A stretch of DNA of 64,000 nt from Eudorina sp. 2006-703-Eu-15 (taxonomy: Eukaryota > Chlorophyta > Chlorophyceae > Chlamydomonadales > Volvocaceae): contig BDSI01000068.1 of assembly GCA_003117195.1 (NCBI GenBank), positions 509,689-573,688 on the forward strand. Reading direction: 5' to 3'. Numbering within the stretch: the stretch's first letter is position 1; each line of letters starts with the position of its first letter. Below are positions 11,533-23,076 of this stretch, one piece after another. The notes below the pieces were generated by a model. It was not told the DNA's origin. It saw nothing but the letters and a program-made list of their open reading frames with translations, and did no database searches. The position numbers were made by a program, and so were the translations under genes.

Positions 11533-12500
11533 CTATTTCGAAGATCAGGGAGCTGAGATGCGCGCCACCGTTTGTGTGATGGAGATTTTAGGATCCTACC
11601 CCAAGATTTTCATGTGAGCCAGCAGCCGCGACGTGACAATGGTTGCAAACGTGGTGCTTCAGGCACTAGAAACCCATTCCCATTTCGCAGATATCGTGGA
11701 GCCGGCGTAATAGTCAACCCTCGCACACAGGCATTTGCTATGGGCAATAATGATCTTCGTCGCGTTTTCCATTTCATGTTTTCCTGGCGGGCACACTTGT
11801 CACTCGTCCAACCACAAAACCACTAGGAGCTCAACCTTGGTATTGGCCGCACCCATTGCAAGGATTTAAAATGCCAACATTCTCTTAAGTAATAAGAGCC
11901 ATGCAGCCTACATGTACCCCTATCCGATCCCTATCCCCAGCAATGGGCGGCCCCGGCGGTCGGCGCCCCTTCGCTTCCCCACACGAGGTGTAGCACGGCG
12001 TCAACCACCACGCGGCCGACCCGTCGGTCCCCACCACGCGGCCGACCCGTCGGTCCCCAGCACATCAGCCGCCGCTCACTGCAGAGCCAGCCACGCTGCC
12101 CGACTCAGCGGCCGCGAGCAGACTGTCAGGCAGGGCCTCCGGGCATCTCCCCTGGAGGGGCGGTGTGCGCATACGTCAAGAGTCGGCAGCCGCGGCATTG
12201 AACGACTGTCGTATAAACCCATGAAGGACTCGCGGGGAGGTATCCTTGGAGCCATCAATTCCGGCATGCAGTGGACAAACGGAGGCGGATCACATCGATG
12301 AATTCGGCACTTGGGGGGGGGAGGGGTCCCCGGCGACCAACTAACGAAGCAGCTAGCTAGAGCTAGAGCTGCTCGCCCGTTCGTGTTGAAAGCAGACGGC
12401 AGAGGGCGACACGCAGCCTCTACCCCCTGGCCCCGTCCATTGTTGACTCAGTCCAGCGACTTTGAATCGCATGCAGCGAGGTGCGAGAATCGCACACTTT
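11533..12500. other. Spacer with no recognised gene
   Basis: No convincing exon is seen. Near 12005-12062 a CCACGCGGCCGACCCGTCGG unit is tandemly repeated (two close copies). The region ends in a (CA)n tract at 12501-12519, the start of the retroelement nest. Confidence 0.5.
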
Positions 12501-12519
12501 CACACACACACACACACAC

Positions 12520-13138
<619 letters not shown>

Positions 13139-13189
13139 GGCTCAGTTATCTTTTACACACCCACAATCCTTTTTTAATCACACACAATA

Positions 13190-13285
13190 CATATATTAAA
13201 TACTCATTACGGGCAAGTTTTGGGGGCGCTACACGGTCCCTTGCTTGCATGTCACGCACTCCTGTTCTGCCTGCCTGAGACACAA

Positions 13286-13290
<5 letters not shown>
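13190..13290 (+). repeat. Short dispersed repeat between CA tracts
   Basis: A block of about 100 bases containing GCATGTCACGCACTCCTG (13247 onward) and TTCTGCCTGCCTGAG. Close relatives occur at 44670-44770, 48201-48326 and 19507-19535, nearly always beside CA microsatellites. No coding sequence is seen in it. Confidence 0.7.
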
Positions 13291-13321
<31 letters not shown>

Positions 13322-13323
<2 letters not shown>

Positions 13324-15626
13324 GTGACGCCTTGCCAACGCCTAACGGGCGTCCCCCGACAGCTGCTCTATGGCCACCCGGCCACGGGCGGTTTCGGCCT
13401 CCTGCCACTCAAAGCCCACTGCTACGCGCGGGAGGCTGTGTGGGCGATACGCCTGGCCCGGTCGGTGGGCCAACCACCGGGGGCTCGCGGCCACCCGTGG
13501 GCGCAGGTGACGGCGACCTACCTTCGGCACCACCACCCGAATCTTAGCCCCAGCTCAGTACTGACGGCAGGCCCACCAGACAGCGCGGACACGCTGCCTG
13601 GAATGGCATCGCTGCCCCAGGACATCCGCAGAATCATGGGGGCCCTCAGCCGCCTCCCGCCGGTGCAAGACGTGGACACATCCCCACTCCCGGTGGCCGG
13701 CGACTGGTGCTTCAACATCCCCTTGTGGGGGAACCCACTCCTACCCAACAACACTCCGGGGGCAGCGGAAGATGGCATGGAGGACCGCACAGGCGACACG
13801 GACCCGGACTTCACACTGGTGGAGACGCGGGACACTGCGGAACCGTCAACGTGGCCCGGCCTGGAGAGGAGGCACACACGACTGGCAGCCTGCGGGAAGC
13901 TTCGCACAGTAGGGGACGCAGTGCGGGTCGCGCGTGCAGCCGGCGAGGCACCCGCAGCCGGTGCTGGATGGGACGAGTGGGTCCACGACCACCTGTCGCC
14001 ACATGGGGCCACGACCTTCAGGCGAGGGCCGACCCTGACGGCCATCCACCGCCTAATCGCCGACATCAGCGACGAGTGGCGGGGAGCTGCAGCAGCTGTG
14101 TTGAACCACCCCGAGCGGGCGGGGGACCTGGAGTCTGAGGAAGAGACCCGTCGGCGGATTGTGGACCGGATGGGGTGGAGGCTAGCCAACTCGCTGACGG
14201 TCAAGCTTAGTGGCCTGACGGTCCGGCTGGCGACACAGCTGCAGATGCATGAGGTGGCGGCAGCCCGGGCACGACTGCATGCTGAATACGAGCAGGAGGC
14301 CCGGGGACAGCTTGAGACAGACGGAGTAGCTGGGCCCCCGGCATCCAGCATGCCAGCCACTCTACAGCGGCTTTGGGCCATCAAGTGGGAACGGGAGCAC
14401 AAAGAAACACTGTGGCGCCTGGCGGTTGACGGGGTCCCGCTGCCTGGCAACAGCCACCTCCAAAACGCCCACCCCGAGGCGTGCGGGTGCGGCGAGTACG
14501 GTGGTGTGGGGCCCCACCCGTGTTTACCACGGGCACACCATTTCTGGGCATGCCCGGTCGCTCAGGCAGTGATACAGCAGATCGGGGCACACGTTCCGGG
14601 CCCCATCACCCGAGCCAACGTGTGGCTGGCTGAGCCGCCACAGGGGCTACAGCAAGGGGTTTGGGACATCGTTGCCCTAGCAGCGCTGACGGCCATGGAG
14701 CGGGCGGGGGTGGGGTTACGTGCAGCGACCCACCACGGCGGCGCACAGCCTGTGCCGGGGGCGCCGGCTGCCCCGTCGCCGGTAGATGTAGCTAAGGCGC
14801 GCGCAGTCATGGAGTTCTGGCAGCGGGTGGCCAGTTTTGCAGAACTGGGCCAACCGCGACGGGGATGGGAGGGGGTGGGACCGGACCACCCAATCCTATC
14901 TGTGGTGGAAGGCCGGATTCGCTGTGTGCAGCCAGTAGACGTAGACTCTTGATGGATAGATAGCAGCGCGAGACGCTATGGGGTAGGGATTGGGACAAGG
15001 GAAGCCCACTTCCGGGCACGATCCCACGTGGGGATCGTGGGTGCCCGAGGAGGGTCGGGCCCGACCGGTGGGAATTGGCAGCGGGACTTGTAGGCGAGGG
15101 CCGCTCGCGACGGGAAGGGGTGTACGACAGGGAAGCTTACGTGGTGATGTGCTGCCTTGTGCAAACCATAGCCCCATCATGGAGCGCCCGACTGCATACC
15201 CGGACCCAGCAAGGCCTGACGTGTGCGACGTCGCTCTGACTCAGCTGGGCGGGCAGGCCTGCCGAATGGTGCAACTTTAGCTAGTACGATTAGGTTGGGA
15301 TGCGGGACCAGGCTAGTTTTACCGCACCGGGCAGGGGCGCGCCTCCGAATTGCTGAGGAACGCGCCCCGGGTGCTGCAAGGACTTGAGGAGGTTGAACAG
15401 CGGACTGCGAGGCACAGACCGCCCGGGATGGGCTTCCACCCAATCCCTTGAGGGGGCACAGCTGTCACCGATCCTCAGGGATCGGGCGCGCGCCCTTGGT
15501 TGAGAGCGAGGGGACAGAGGCCCCTTACGCCCCTCTCCCCCGAATCCGGGGGAGAGTGCTTCGGCGGTCTCCCGTATGGGGCGGGTTAGCGCCCCCGGCC
15601 AGCGTCGGCCCGGCAGATATGTAACG

Positions 15627-15686
<60 letters not shown>
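13322..15686 (+). mobile_element. CA-tailed non-LTR retrotransposon, copy B (longest, 5'-truncated)
   Basis: The copy starts directly at the end of a (CA)n tract (13287-13321), carries the 3' half of a reverse-transcriptase-type ORF (13324-14952), a 3' UTR (14953-15629) and a (CA)n tail (15630-15686). The 3' UTR from about 15125 matches copies A and C. The reverse-transcriptase and endonuclease domains themselves are missing, as expected of 5' truncation during target-primed reverse transcription. Confidence 0.8.
13324..14952 (+). CDS. C-terminal part of an L1-like retrotransposon polyprotein (5'-truncated)
   Basis: This is an uninterrupted frame of about 540 codons. The first residues (TGGFGLLPLKAHCYAREAVW) fit the segment that follows the reverse transcriptase in L1-like ORF2 proteins. 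Near the C-terminus WRLAVDGVPLPGNSHLQ is followed by a Cys/His cluster, C-G-C-G ... C-L-P-R-A-H-H-F-W-A-C, matching the zinc-knuckle-like C-X-C ... H-X4-C motif of non-LTR elements. Catalytic YADD and the APE endonuclease are absent, lost at the truncation point. The apparent start is not a native start. The lack of stops suggests a young copy. Confidence 0.75.
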   Translation: MTPCQRLTGVPRQLLYGHPATGGFGLLPLKAHCYAREAVWAIRLARSVGQPPGARGHPWAQVTATYLRHHHPNLSPSSVLTAGPPDSADTLPGMASLPQDIRRIMGALSRLPPVQDVDTSPLPVAGDWCFNIPLWGNPLLPNNTPGAAEDGMEDRTGDTDPDFTLVETRDTAEPSTWPGLERRHTRLAACGKLRTVGDAVRVARAAGEAPAAGAGWDEWVHDHLSPHGATTFRRGPTLTAIHRLIADISDEWRGAAAAVLNHPERAGDLESEEETRRRIVDRMGWRLANSLTVKLSGLTVRLATQLQMHEVAAARARLHAEYEQEARGQLETDGVAGPPASSMPATLQRLWAIKWEREHKETLWRLAVDGVPLPGNSHLQNAHPEACGCGEYGGVGPHPCLPRAHHFWACPVAQAVIQQIGAHVPGPITRANVWLAEPPQGLQQGVWDIVALAALTAMERAGVGLRAATHHGGAQPVPGAPAAPSPVDVAKARAVMEFWQRVASFAELGQPRRGWEGVGPDHPILSVVEGRIRCVQPVDVDS

Positions 15687-15688
<2 letters not shown>

Positions 15689-15743
15689 GGGATCGGGCGG
15701 GCGGGCGGGTTGCAATTCTAAACACACACACACACACACACAC

Positions 15744-16234
15744 GGTGTGCTGCCTTGTGCAAACCATAGCCCCATCATGGAGCACCCGACTGCATACCCG
15801 GACCCAGCAAGGCCTGACGCGTGCGAGACGCCTCGCTCTGGCTCAGCTGGGCAGGCAGGCCTGCCGGAGGGTGCAACCCTAGCTAGTACGATTAGGTTGG
15901 GACGCGGGACCAGGCTAGTTTTACCGCACCAAGCAGGGGCGCGCCTCCGAAACGCGCCCTGGGTGCTGCAAGGACTTGAGGAGGTTGAACAGCGGACTGC
16001 GAGGCGCAGACCGCCCCGGATGGGCCTTCGCCCACTCCCTTGAGGGGGCACAGCGGTCACCGATCCTCGGGGATCGGGCACGCGCCCTTGGTTGAGAGCG
16101 AGGGGACAGAGGCCCCTTACGCCCCTTTCCCCCGTATCCGAGGGAAAGTGCTTCGGCGGTCTCCCGTATGGGGCGGGTTAGCACCCCCGGCCAGTGTCGG
16201 CCCGGCAGATATGTAACGATACACACACACACAC
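15744..16234 (+). mobile_element. CA-tailed non-LTR retrotransposon, copy C (5'-truncated 3' end)
   Basis: It begins at the edge of the (CA)n tract 15722-15743 and shares about 480 bases with copies A and B (from GTGCTGCCTTGTGCAAACC onward). It ends in a short (CA)n at 16221-16234. Between copies B and C lies only a 35-base spacer (15687-15721). Confidence 0.75.
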
Positions 16235-16984
16235 ATTGTGTTGCATTCCTGAAACACACACATGTACATATCAAACACGGATACACACGATATATACGCG
16301 CACATAAACACGCACACACACGCACGTACAAACCGCAAACGCCCCCCGCTTGCCGACCCAGCCACTACCCCCGCTTGTGATCCAGGTACTGTCTTCTCAC
16401 GCAAACCGAATTACCATGTTCGCGCACCCAGCAAACCCCCTTGCCCCTTGCGCACCCAGCAAACAACCCCCTTACATACAACAAAGGCCTTTTTCACCGA
16501 TCGACCGTGCAAACACTGCAACAGCAGAACCCATTGCCGCGCACACAAAAGGTCGTGAGCCAGTCGTCGCTCGTCCGTTCCGCGGCGGAGCCGGGCGAGG
16601 CACGCAGCGATGCCGATGACGCCGTGACCCCGTGACCGCAGCCGCAGCCGCACCTCGGGGGCAGATTCCCGGAGCCGGGCGGGCCGACAGGCGCAACCGG
16701 CTGCGCCTCTGCCAACGGGAACGACCCCGCACCTCGGGGGCAGACAGCGCTGCTGCTGCTGCTGCTGCTACTCCATGAGAGATTTCCGGAGGCGAGCAAA
16801 CAGACAGGCGCAACCCGCTGCGCCTCTGCCAACGGGAACGACCCCGCACCTCGGGATGGAGGGGCACCTGGCGCGGTGCCGAGTGCAAGCCGGTAGGTAG
16901 TACGTACGGCACAGCCACACTCCAGGGAGCGAGCCCCAATGAGCCCCCCCCCGCCCAACCATCCGGTCCGTCTTCCGGCGCAGG
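16235..16984. repeat. Spacer with a ~130-base imperfect direct repeat
   Basis: Two related blocks (about 16655-16740 and 16783-16862) share GACAGGCGCAACC, GCTGCGCCTCTGCCAACGG and GAACGACCCCGCACCTCGGG, separated by a (GCT)n run at 16749-16770. CA-rich degenerate sequence fills 16235-16330. No gene is recognised. Confidence 0.6.
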
Positions 16985-16989
16985 TTACA
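16985..16989 (-). terminator. Candidate TGTAA poly(A) signal of the fucosyltransferase-like gene
   Basis: TGTAA on the minus strand, the usual green-algal poly(A) signal, lies about 560 bases after the stop at 17546. That implies a longish 3' UTR, which would include the (GGCA/GGTA)n tract near 17165-17210. Confidence 0.4.
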
Positions 16990-17545
16990 TACACAGCACA
17001 TGACATATCTCCATTCCGTGTTACTCTATAGATCAACGTCGGTATGGTCATTCGAGCACTGGGGTATGCAGGCGGGATCACTTGTTATCATGCCGCGAAT
17101 GGAGGCCCAACCGCCACCGAAATGCTGCGCCGGTTGTGATGGGCCAGCCCAGCCACGCATCAGTGGGCAGGTAGGCAGGTAGGCAGGCAGGCAGAAAGAC
17201 AGGTAGATCGGCAGACGTCCACAAGACCAGTCTGTGTCGCCCTCCTGCGGATTCCGTTGTTCGTTCCTTCTTTCGTTTGTTGTGTGGGGATGTGGAGGTG
17301 ACACCCGCCGGGCCCCGCGGTGTGCCGGCAGGGCGGTGGGGCGGGAGCAGGGCGGGCAGGCGGGCAGGCTGCGGCGCGCCACCGCCCCAGGCGGCCGCCT
17401 CACGCGCGTCATCGAACAGCTCCTCATCACCGCCGCTTAGAATGCTCATCGCCGCCCCTCCTCATCGCCCGCCGCCCCACATCGCCGCCCCACATCGCCG
17501 CCCCTCCCCATCCATCGATCGCCGCTCCTCCTCGTCCCATCATCA

Positions 17546-20500
17546 TTACCGCTTCGCTGCCAGGCGGTGCGCCCCCGAGTAGCTGTGTCCCAGCTGCCAC
17601 GAGTGCTCCGTGGTGTCGGGGCCGCACACCTTCTTGTCATCGGGCCCCGTGATCGTGAGCACTGACCCCTCCCGCATGGCGCGCATGGCTGCCGTACGGC
17701 CGTACCCGCTCCACCACGAGACGACCTGTTTGCTCCAGGAGGGGAGGGGGGGCAGCGGGAGGAGGGGGCCGGGGTGGAGCGGGGCGGGGTGGGGACGGGG
17801 TGGATGCGCCACGACGGGTCGAGTCTGACGAGCTTCTGACTTCTGACGAAGAAGAAGTCAATACCAGCACCAACCCACCCGACGGTGCCTTCCCCTCTGA
17901 TGTCTGTGCCTGTGCGTGTGTTCAAGCAAACTGAGCCGCGATGATGAGAAACCGATGGCCTTGGTGACCGGATCCAGTAAAGTACCGCAGTCAGCTCAAA
18001 GCCCGTGTGGCCAATGGTGTAAACTACCCGCATACTGCCGTACTGACACGCGCATTCGACCGTGTGCGACCGTGTGCGGCGCGTGCCCTCGGGCCCTCGA
18101 GGCACGTGGGCCTCGCTACAGGACCGAGGCGCCGACGGCGACTTCATCCGGGGCCGCAATCACCCCCTACCCCACCCGACCCGACTCGACCCGACCCGAC
18201 CCCACCCTTTCCACAGACTCAACACGTACGGCACCTTACGGCACCCGCCCGCCCACCCACCTGGTAGTCCGTCATTCCGAACAGCCAGTGCTCCGCCACG
18301 GCGAGGCGCGACCCCATCATGTCGTCCGTCCCCGAGTTCGAGAGGTGCGTCGGCTTGGATTTTCTGTACGTGATGATCTTATTGCCGTACCATTCCACCG
18401 CCTTGTGCCGTACGTTGAACGAGTCCGTTACCAGCAGCCAGCGCACCGTCAGGGGCCGGCTGGCGGCCGCCTGCTCGCCTCCCTCGCCCTCCAACGTGTG
18501 TGCCATGAGGAAGGGGTTCCCCTGCTGCCCTGCCTGAGCTGCTGCCGCTGCTGCGAACGGATTCCCCGACTGCGTCGCCACGACCCCTGCGAATGCCGGA
18601 AGCGCCTGGTCCTGCTGGTCCTGCTGCTCCGACTGCTGCTGCTGGCCGTCCTGCAGGGGCGCAGAGGCGTGATCCGCCGCGTGTTTGTGTTGCTCCTCCT
18701 GCGCCGCAGTGAACGCCTGCTGGACCGCCGAGTCCATGTCCGACGAGCCGGCGGACCTTACCTCCTGGGCCTTGCGATGGCTGGCGTGCCGAGCCGACCG
18801 CGATCGCAGCCCCGACCCCGACGGCGACGACTCGAGCCCCAGCGACCTCTCCAGGCTCTCGGCGCACACGAACTGCTGCTTGTACGCCTCCTCTATCCGC
18901 GCGTTGTCCAGGTCGCCGCTGCCCGGCTGCATGTACCTGTCGTCCGTGCGGATCTGCAGCAGCAGCAGCAAGCAGGAGCAGGTGCAGCGGTAGAGGGGGC
19001 AGGCAGCGAAAGGGGAGCAGGCAGAGCGGCAGAAGGGGGGAGGCAGGGAAGAGGGAGCAGGCAGAGGAGCAGGCAGCAAGCAGAGGAGCAGGCAGGGGCA
19101 TTCAGAGCACGTGAGACGAGGCGATCGCCCCACAGCGTGCCGTCGTATGTGTCCCCATCGGACAACACCACGCATCCCTTGCTTGGCAAGCATGCGGGCG
19201 TTTCTGTTGTCAGCCATTCCATTCGGCGGCCTTCTGCGTCTGCGCATTACCCCAGGGTGGTTTTTGGAACGTGCCCATCCCAAAGCTGCCTCCCATACAG
19301 CCACCAAGGGCCGGCCCTGACCCAGCCAGCCACCAGCGACCAATCCACCCTCTCATTCGACATCCAGATACATATCCACATCCACACCCATACACACACA
19401 CACACCTTGCCTGCCTTCGCCTACATCGCCTGATACGCTGGACTTCGCTTCTCGCGGCTCAGTTCTTTTTTCCACACACCCTGCTGGACTTCGCTAATCC
19501 GCCTGTGCATGTCACGCACTCCTGCTCTGCGTACCTCTGGACTTCGCTTCTCGCGGCTCAGTTTCGGTTTACACACCTTGCTCCGTCGTTGCTTACTCCT
19601 CTCGAACGTGTGAAAGATATTATTATGGTTAAGCACATTGGCGACCGGTTTGGGTCGAGCAGGTTTCTTCGCGACGCACCCCCACGTCCCTCTCTCCACC
19701 TCCCGGCGGCCGCCCCCTACGTCCCTCACCTGGACGCCAATCACGACGTCGGCGGCCATCACCTTAGCGAGCTCCGCCTCCACCACCGCCAGCGTCTCCG
19801 CCCTGGGGAACAGCAGGTAGTTGTACATGCAGCCGAAGGCGGTGCTGGGGCGCAGGCCCATCCTGTAGAGCTGGCGCTGGTGGTGCATGTTCTGGAAGAT
19901 GGAGACGGTGCAGCCTGCGCGCAGGGAGGCCGGCGGGCGGGCGGGCGGGCAGGGAGGCGGGCGGGCCGGCGGTCGGTCCGGGTCCCCGGCATACGGTATG
20001 GGCCCCTCGGGAGTCAGCTCGGGCGGCCCGGTCAGCTTTGAATAGCACGACGCAGCCGTGTGGTGCTTATCGCCCGGGCACCTCCAGGAGTGAGTGAGGA
20101 CCGGTAACCCGCAGCCAGCCAAAACCCCCCACGGCCTGCTGCACGAGGGCCCGCATGTCCCGCTCCCCGCGAGTCCCTTTCCTGGCCCCCGTACCCCGCC
20201 AGCCGTGGTGCGTGGGGGCCCATGACCGCACGATCCGCTCGAAAGCCCCATGGGGCCGGGGGGCCGAGGGTGTGTCGAGCGCGGCCTGGTGCCGAGTGAG
20301 GTCCCCGGCACCGCCAACGCCGTCACAAGCCCGCTGTGTATGTGTGGCAAAACCACCCCTCCTCTCCCCTCCCCTCCCGTCCCGTCCCTTCCCTTCCCGT
20401 CCCGCCCCCTCTCCAGTGCACAAGGTTCAACAGGTCCGCAGTACGGCTGCTGATGTACGACCTGTGTCGTACCTCGATTGCTCGAGTAGTACAGGGTGTC

Positions 20501-21683
20501 CGCCTCGGGGTAGACCTGGCGGAGGTCGGTCTGCATGTGCCAGTCCCACGCCGGCGCCTCATTGATGAAGTTCAGGAAGGAGGAGGACCTCCCGGTCGCC
20601 TCATCCAGGCACACGGCGCAGCTGGACCGCTGCATGACGCCGGGCGCCGGGCCGCCCGGCGCGCACGTAGGGCAGAACTTCTGCTGGGGCGGCCACAGCA
20701 CGGGCCCGATCTCCTCGTCCGACGGCCGAGCGATCGTCCAGTTGATGAAGGGCTGGTCGTACAGCGCTTCGTACGCCATCGGGTGTGGCACGATCTGCAG
20801 CGCGCGGCCGGTCAGCAGCGCGACCATGAGCGCGCTCATCATGCCCGCGAGGCGGTCTGCGGGGGGAGAGGGGTTGCGGAAGGGGGGAAGTGTTCGGGGC
20901 GGCGGCGGTGAGGGGTTGCGGCGGGGGAAAGGAGCGACGGGCGCCCGCTGCGGCGCGGAGGTGCGTGAACACTGCCGGGCATCACCCCTTGATGTGGGTC
21001 GGAAGGGGCTGCGAGAACTGCCGGGCCGAACACCCGCGGAGTTGTCCTGATGGGCTATGGAGCGGCCGGCGCATGACGGGCATGAGTATACGATGGCGTG
21101 TGTGACGCAGGCGCAATCGTTCCCGCCCCAAGATTGAGGGTAATGCGCATGTACGCTTTCCAGCTCAGGGCCATGTTACCCGTTCGGAGCCGTAACTTAC
21201 AGCAGCGCTTCGTACATGGCTACATCAGCAAGCTGCATCTGAGCAATGGAGTTCCTTGTGATGCACATGCTTAGACAAATGAAGCACCATAACCAAGGCA
21301 TAGCATAACTGACGGCCAACGAACATCCGTATATGTCACCCACAAGTTATCAGGGCAACGAAGCAGGGGATGGTCATGATAACGCATGCTAGTGTTAGGC
21401 TGCCGGCGATCGGGACAAAAAAGCTCGCGCCGAACGCACCTGCGATGCCTGATGGGGGTGAGACGTACACCAAATAGCGCTGCGGACCTTGACCTGACAA
21501 AATTCTCCTATGTAGCCCAGTATATGCTTCATGCAAGCCACGGCACTCGCCCTTAAGGAAGGCTTCCCTGTGGCTCTTCAGCGTTGTTTGGACCGACACT
21601 GGTACTTGGCATTTACAAATCTTCAGTAGTGTAAATACCAAGAACAGGACGGAATGAATCTTCCGTGCCGATGAATAGTGCAT
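17546..21683 (-). CDS. Fucosyltransferase-like type II membrane glycosyltransferase
   Basis: Five exons on the minus strand: 21440-21683, 20473-20856, 19730-19914, 18261-18953, 17546-17725. All junctions are GT-AG with matching phases, giving 561 residues. The start ATG is at 21683; residues about 11-24 (SVLFLVFTLLKICK) form a signal anchor, fitting a Golgi enzyme. Family-type motifs: ADRLAGMMSALMVALLTGR after the stem, YEALYDQPFINWTIARP, SIFQNMHHQRQLYRMGL, VVIGVQIRTDDRYM (the nucleotide-sugar-binding IxIR region), RWLLVTDSFNVRHKAVEWYG and, at the end, VVSWWSGYGRTAAMRAMR. These fit GT37/GT23-like fucosyltransferases or their algal relatives; donor and acceptor sugars cannot be told. A Gln/Ala-rich insert (residues about 330-410) interrupts the catalytic domain. 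Intron 3 holds repeat fragments (19441-19571). Confidence 0.8.
19441..19571. repeat. Direct repeats inside an intron
   Basis: CTGGACTTCGCTTCTCGCGG followed by CTCAGTT occurs at about 19439-19465 and again at 19540-19566, flanking a copy of the GCATGTCACGCACTCCTG motif (19507). Both lie in the third intron of the fucosyltransferase-like gene. Confidence 0.7.
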
Positions 21684-23076
21684 TTTCAAAAGGCGATCAG
21701 TCTCCTAAAACGATCTTGAAGAAATTGAAATCGATTTTCCTTGTGAACGGCCTGCCTGCCTAGTGGACGTTACGTTCGATTCAGCATTTTCGAGGAACGT
21801 CTACGATGGAGCTGCGAGCTGCCCGCTCGACGGTTGTCGTGGACGGTTGTCACTAGCAGTACGGCTGTCCTTGACTAATAAAATCAAGGACAGCCGTACT
21901 TTTGAAGGCTTGGGTCCGGTGGTTCCTTGGCTTCTTTTCTTTGGCATGGCTCCTTGCTTCGTGCCGGGCATGCCCCTGGGGTAGGATGAACAGTCCGTCT
22001 ACGCCTGTACGGCGAGCGATCAACTTGGTTGTTGGTCCCCCTTGTAACCGTGAATCCTAATAAAATCATTGAAGGTCTGTCGCCCGCGCAATCCTGCTTG
22101 CGGTATAATCTACACATATGTTTGCTATATTGGCAATATTTACGGTTTTGCATGTTGGAGACAGTCTGTCCGCACCCGTCCGCCGTCAGTGCCCGGGCAG
22201 TCCATCCATTCGCACCAATGCAGGATCTCGCAGGGCTCCCCGTCGGCGACAGTATCCTTACGCACCAACACGGCATCCACCTCACGGCTGCCCCCTCGCA
22301 GCCCTCCCAGCCCTCTCAGATCGGCTGTTCACGGCACGCTGCCTATCACGGCGGCTAGAGCTGGTCTCCCATCGAATCCTCGCACTGAGCACGCACAATG
22401 CCAGGCGGGGGGCAAGGCCACAAACGCCGCCTGCTATGAAACCATCGCCAGCCGGCGTGTTCGTCAGATCCGTCTAGGGCAAACAGGGCACCATCCTGCA
22501 GCGCACGCCGCGGCTCGCGCCCACCTCCTCCACCCCACGGAGTCCTCAAACCCCCGAACCATCATGCCACCCGCGGTGTCCACGGAGTCCCGTCACTGAG
22601 ATTGATTCGTTCAAATCCGCACCAACAGCCACCGACGACAACGAACCAACCAGATCTCCCGCCGGTGGGCTCCACAGCAGCGCCGCTACCGACTTCTCAT
22701 GTCGGTGAGCTCCATGGGCATATCCTCCGCTGCACTCCCCAGCGCCGTGAGCCTCCAGCGAGACAGGACCCTTCCGCCGGCCCGGATCCCATCGCACGGC
22801 ATCGCACGGCATCGCACGCCCGCGGGAGACACCGGGAGGCCGCGCACCTAGCCGGCTGGCCCCAGGGCCGCCGCCGACCACGTATGTGTCGCGCGACATC
22901 CCCCAGTGCGCCACCCATGCGCCACCGCCCGGCGGCACACCACCGCGTGCACCTCACTCGTTCGCGTCTCTGGTCGGGGCGGGTCCCTATGGGACCAGCT
23001 GGGCGCCGCCGCCATAGCCGCCATAGCCGCCGCCGCCGCCACCGGGCGGGCCCCAAGCGGCCAGCTGCTGCCGTCG
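21684..23076. other. Upstream region of the glycosyltransferase gene and spacer
   Basis: No convincing exon is seen. The promoter of the minus-strand glycosyltransferase gene should lie just above 21683. A perfect hairpin sits at 21858-21900. A TGTAA word on the plus strand occurs at 22043 without a recognised upstream gene. Confidence 0.4.
21858..21900. repeat. Perfect 17-bp inverted repeat
   Basis: The arms 21858-21874 and 21884-21900 (AGTACGGCTGTCCTTGA and its complement) pair perfectly around a 9-base AT-rich loop, about 175 bases upstream of the glycosyltransferase start. A foldback or MITE-like remnant or a cruciform is possible. Confidence 0.8.

Noticed and set aside
20067..20423. Minus-strand open frames between glycosyltransferase exons
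   Set aside because: The region is an intron: donor at 20472 and acceptor at 19915 join SSNRG to CTVSIFQNM in frame, so the frames inside are chance.
22546..22938. Minus-strand frames below the frame-disrupted ankyrin gene
   Set aside because: They follow a clear family-type C-terminus and stop at 23077 and look like 3' UTR.
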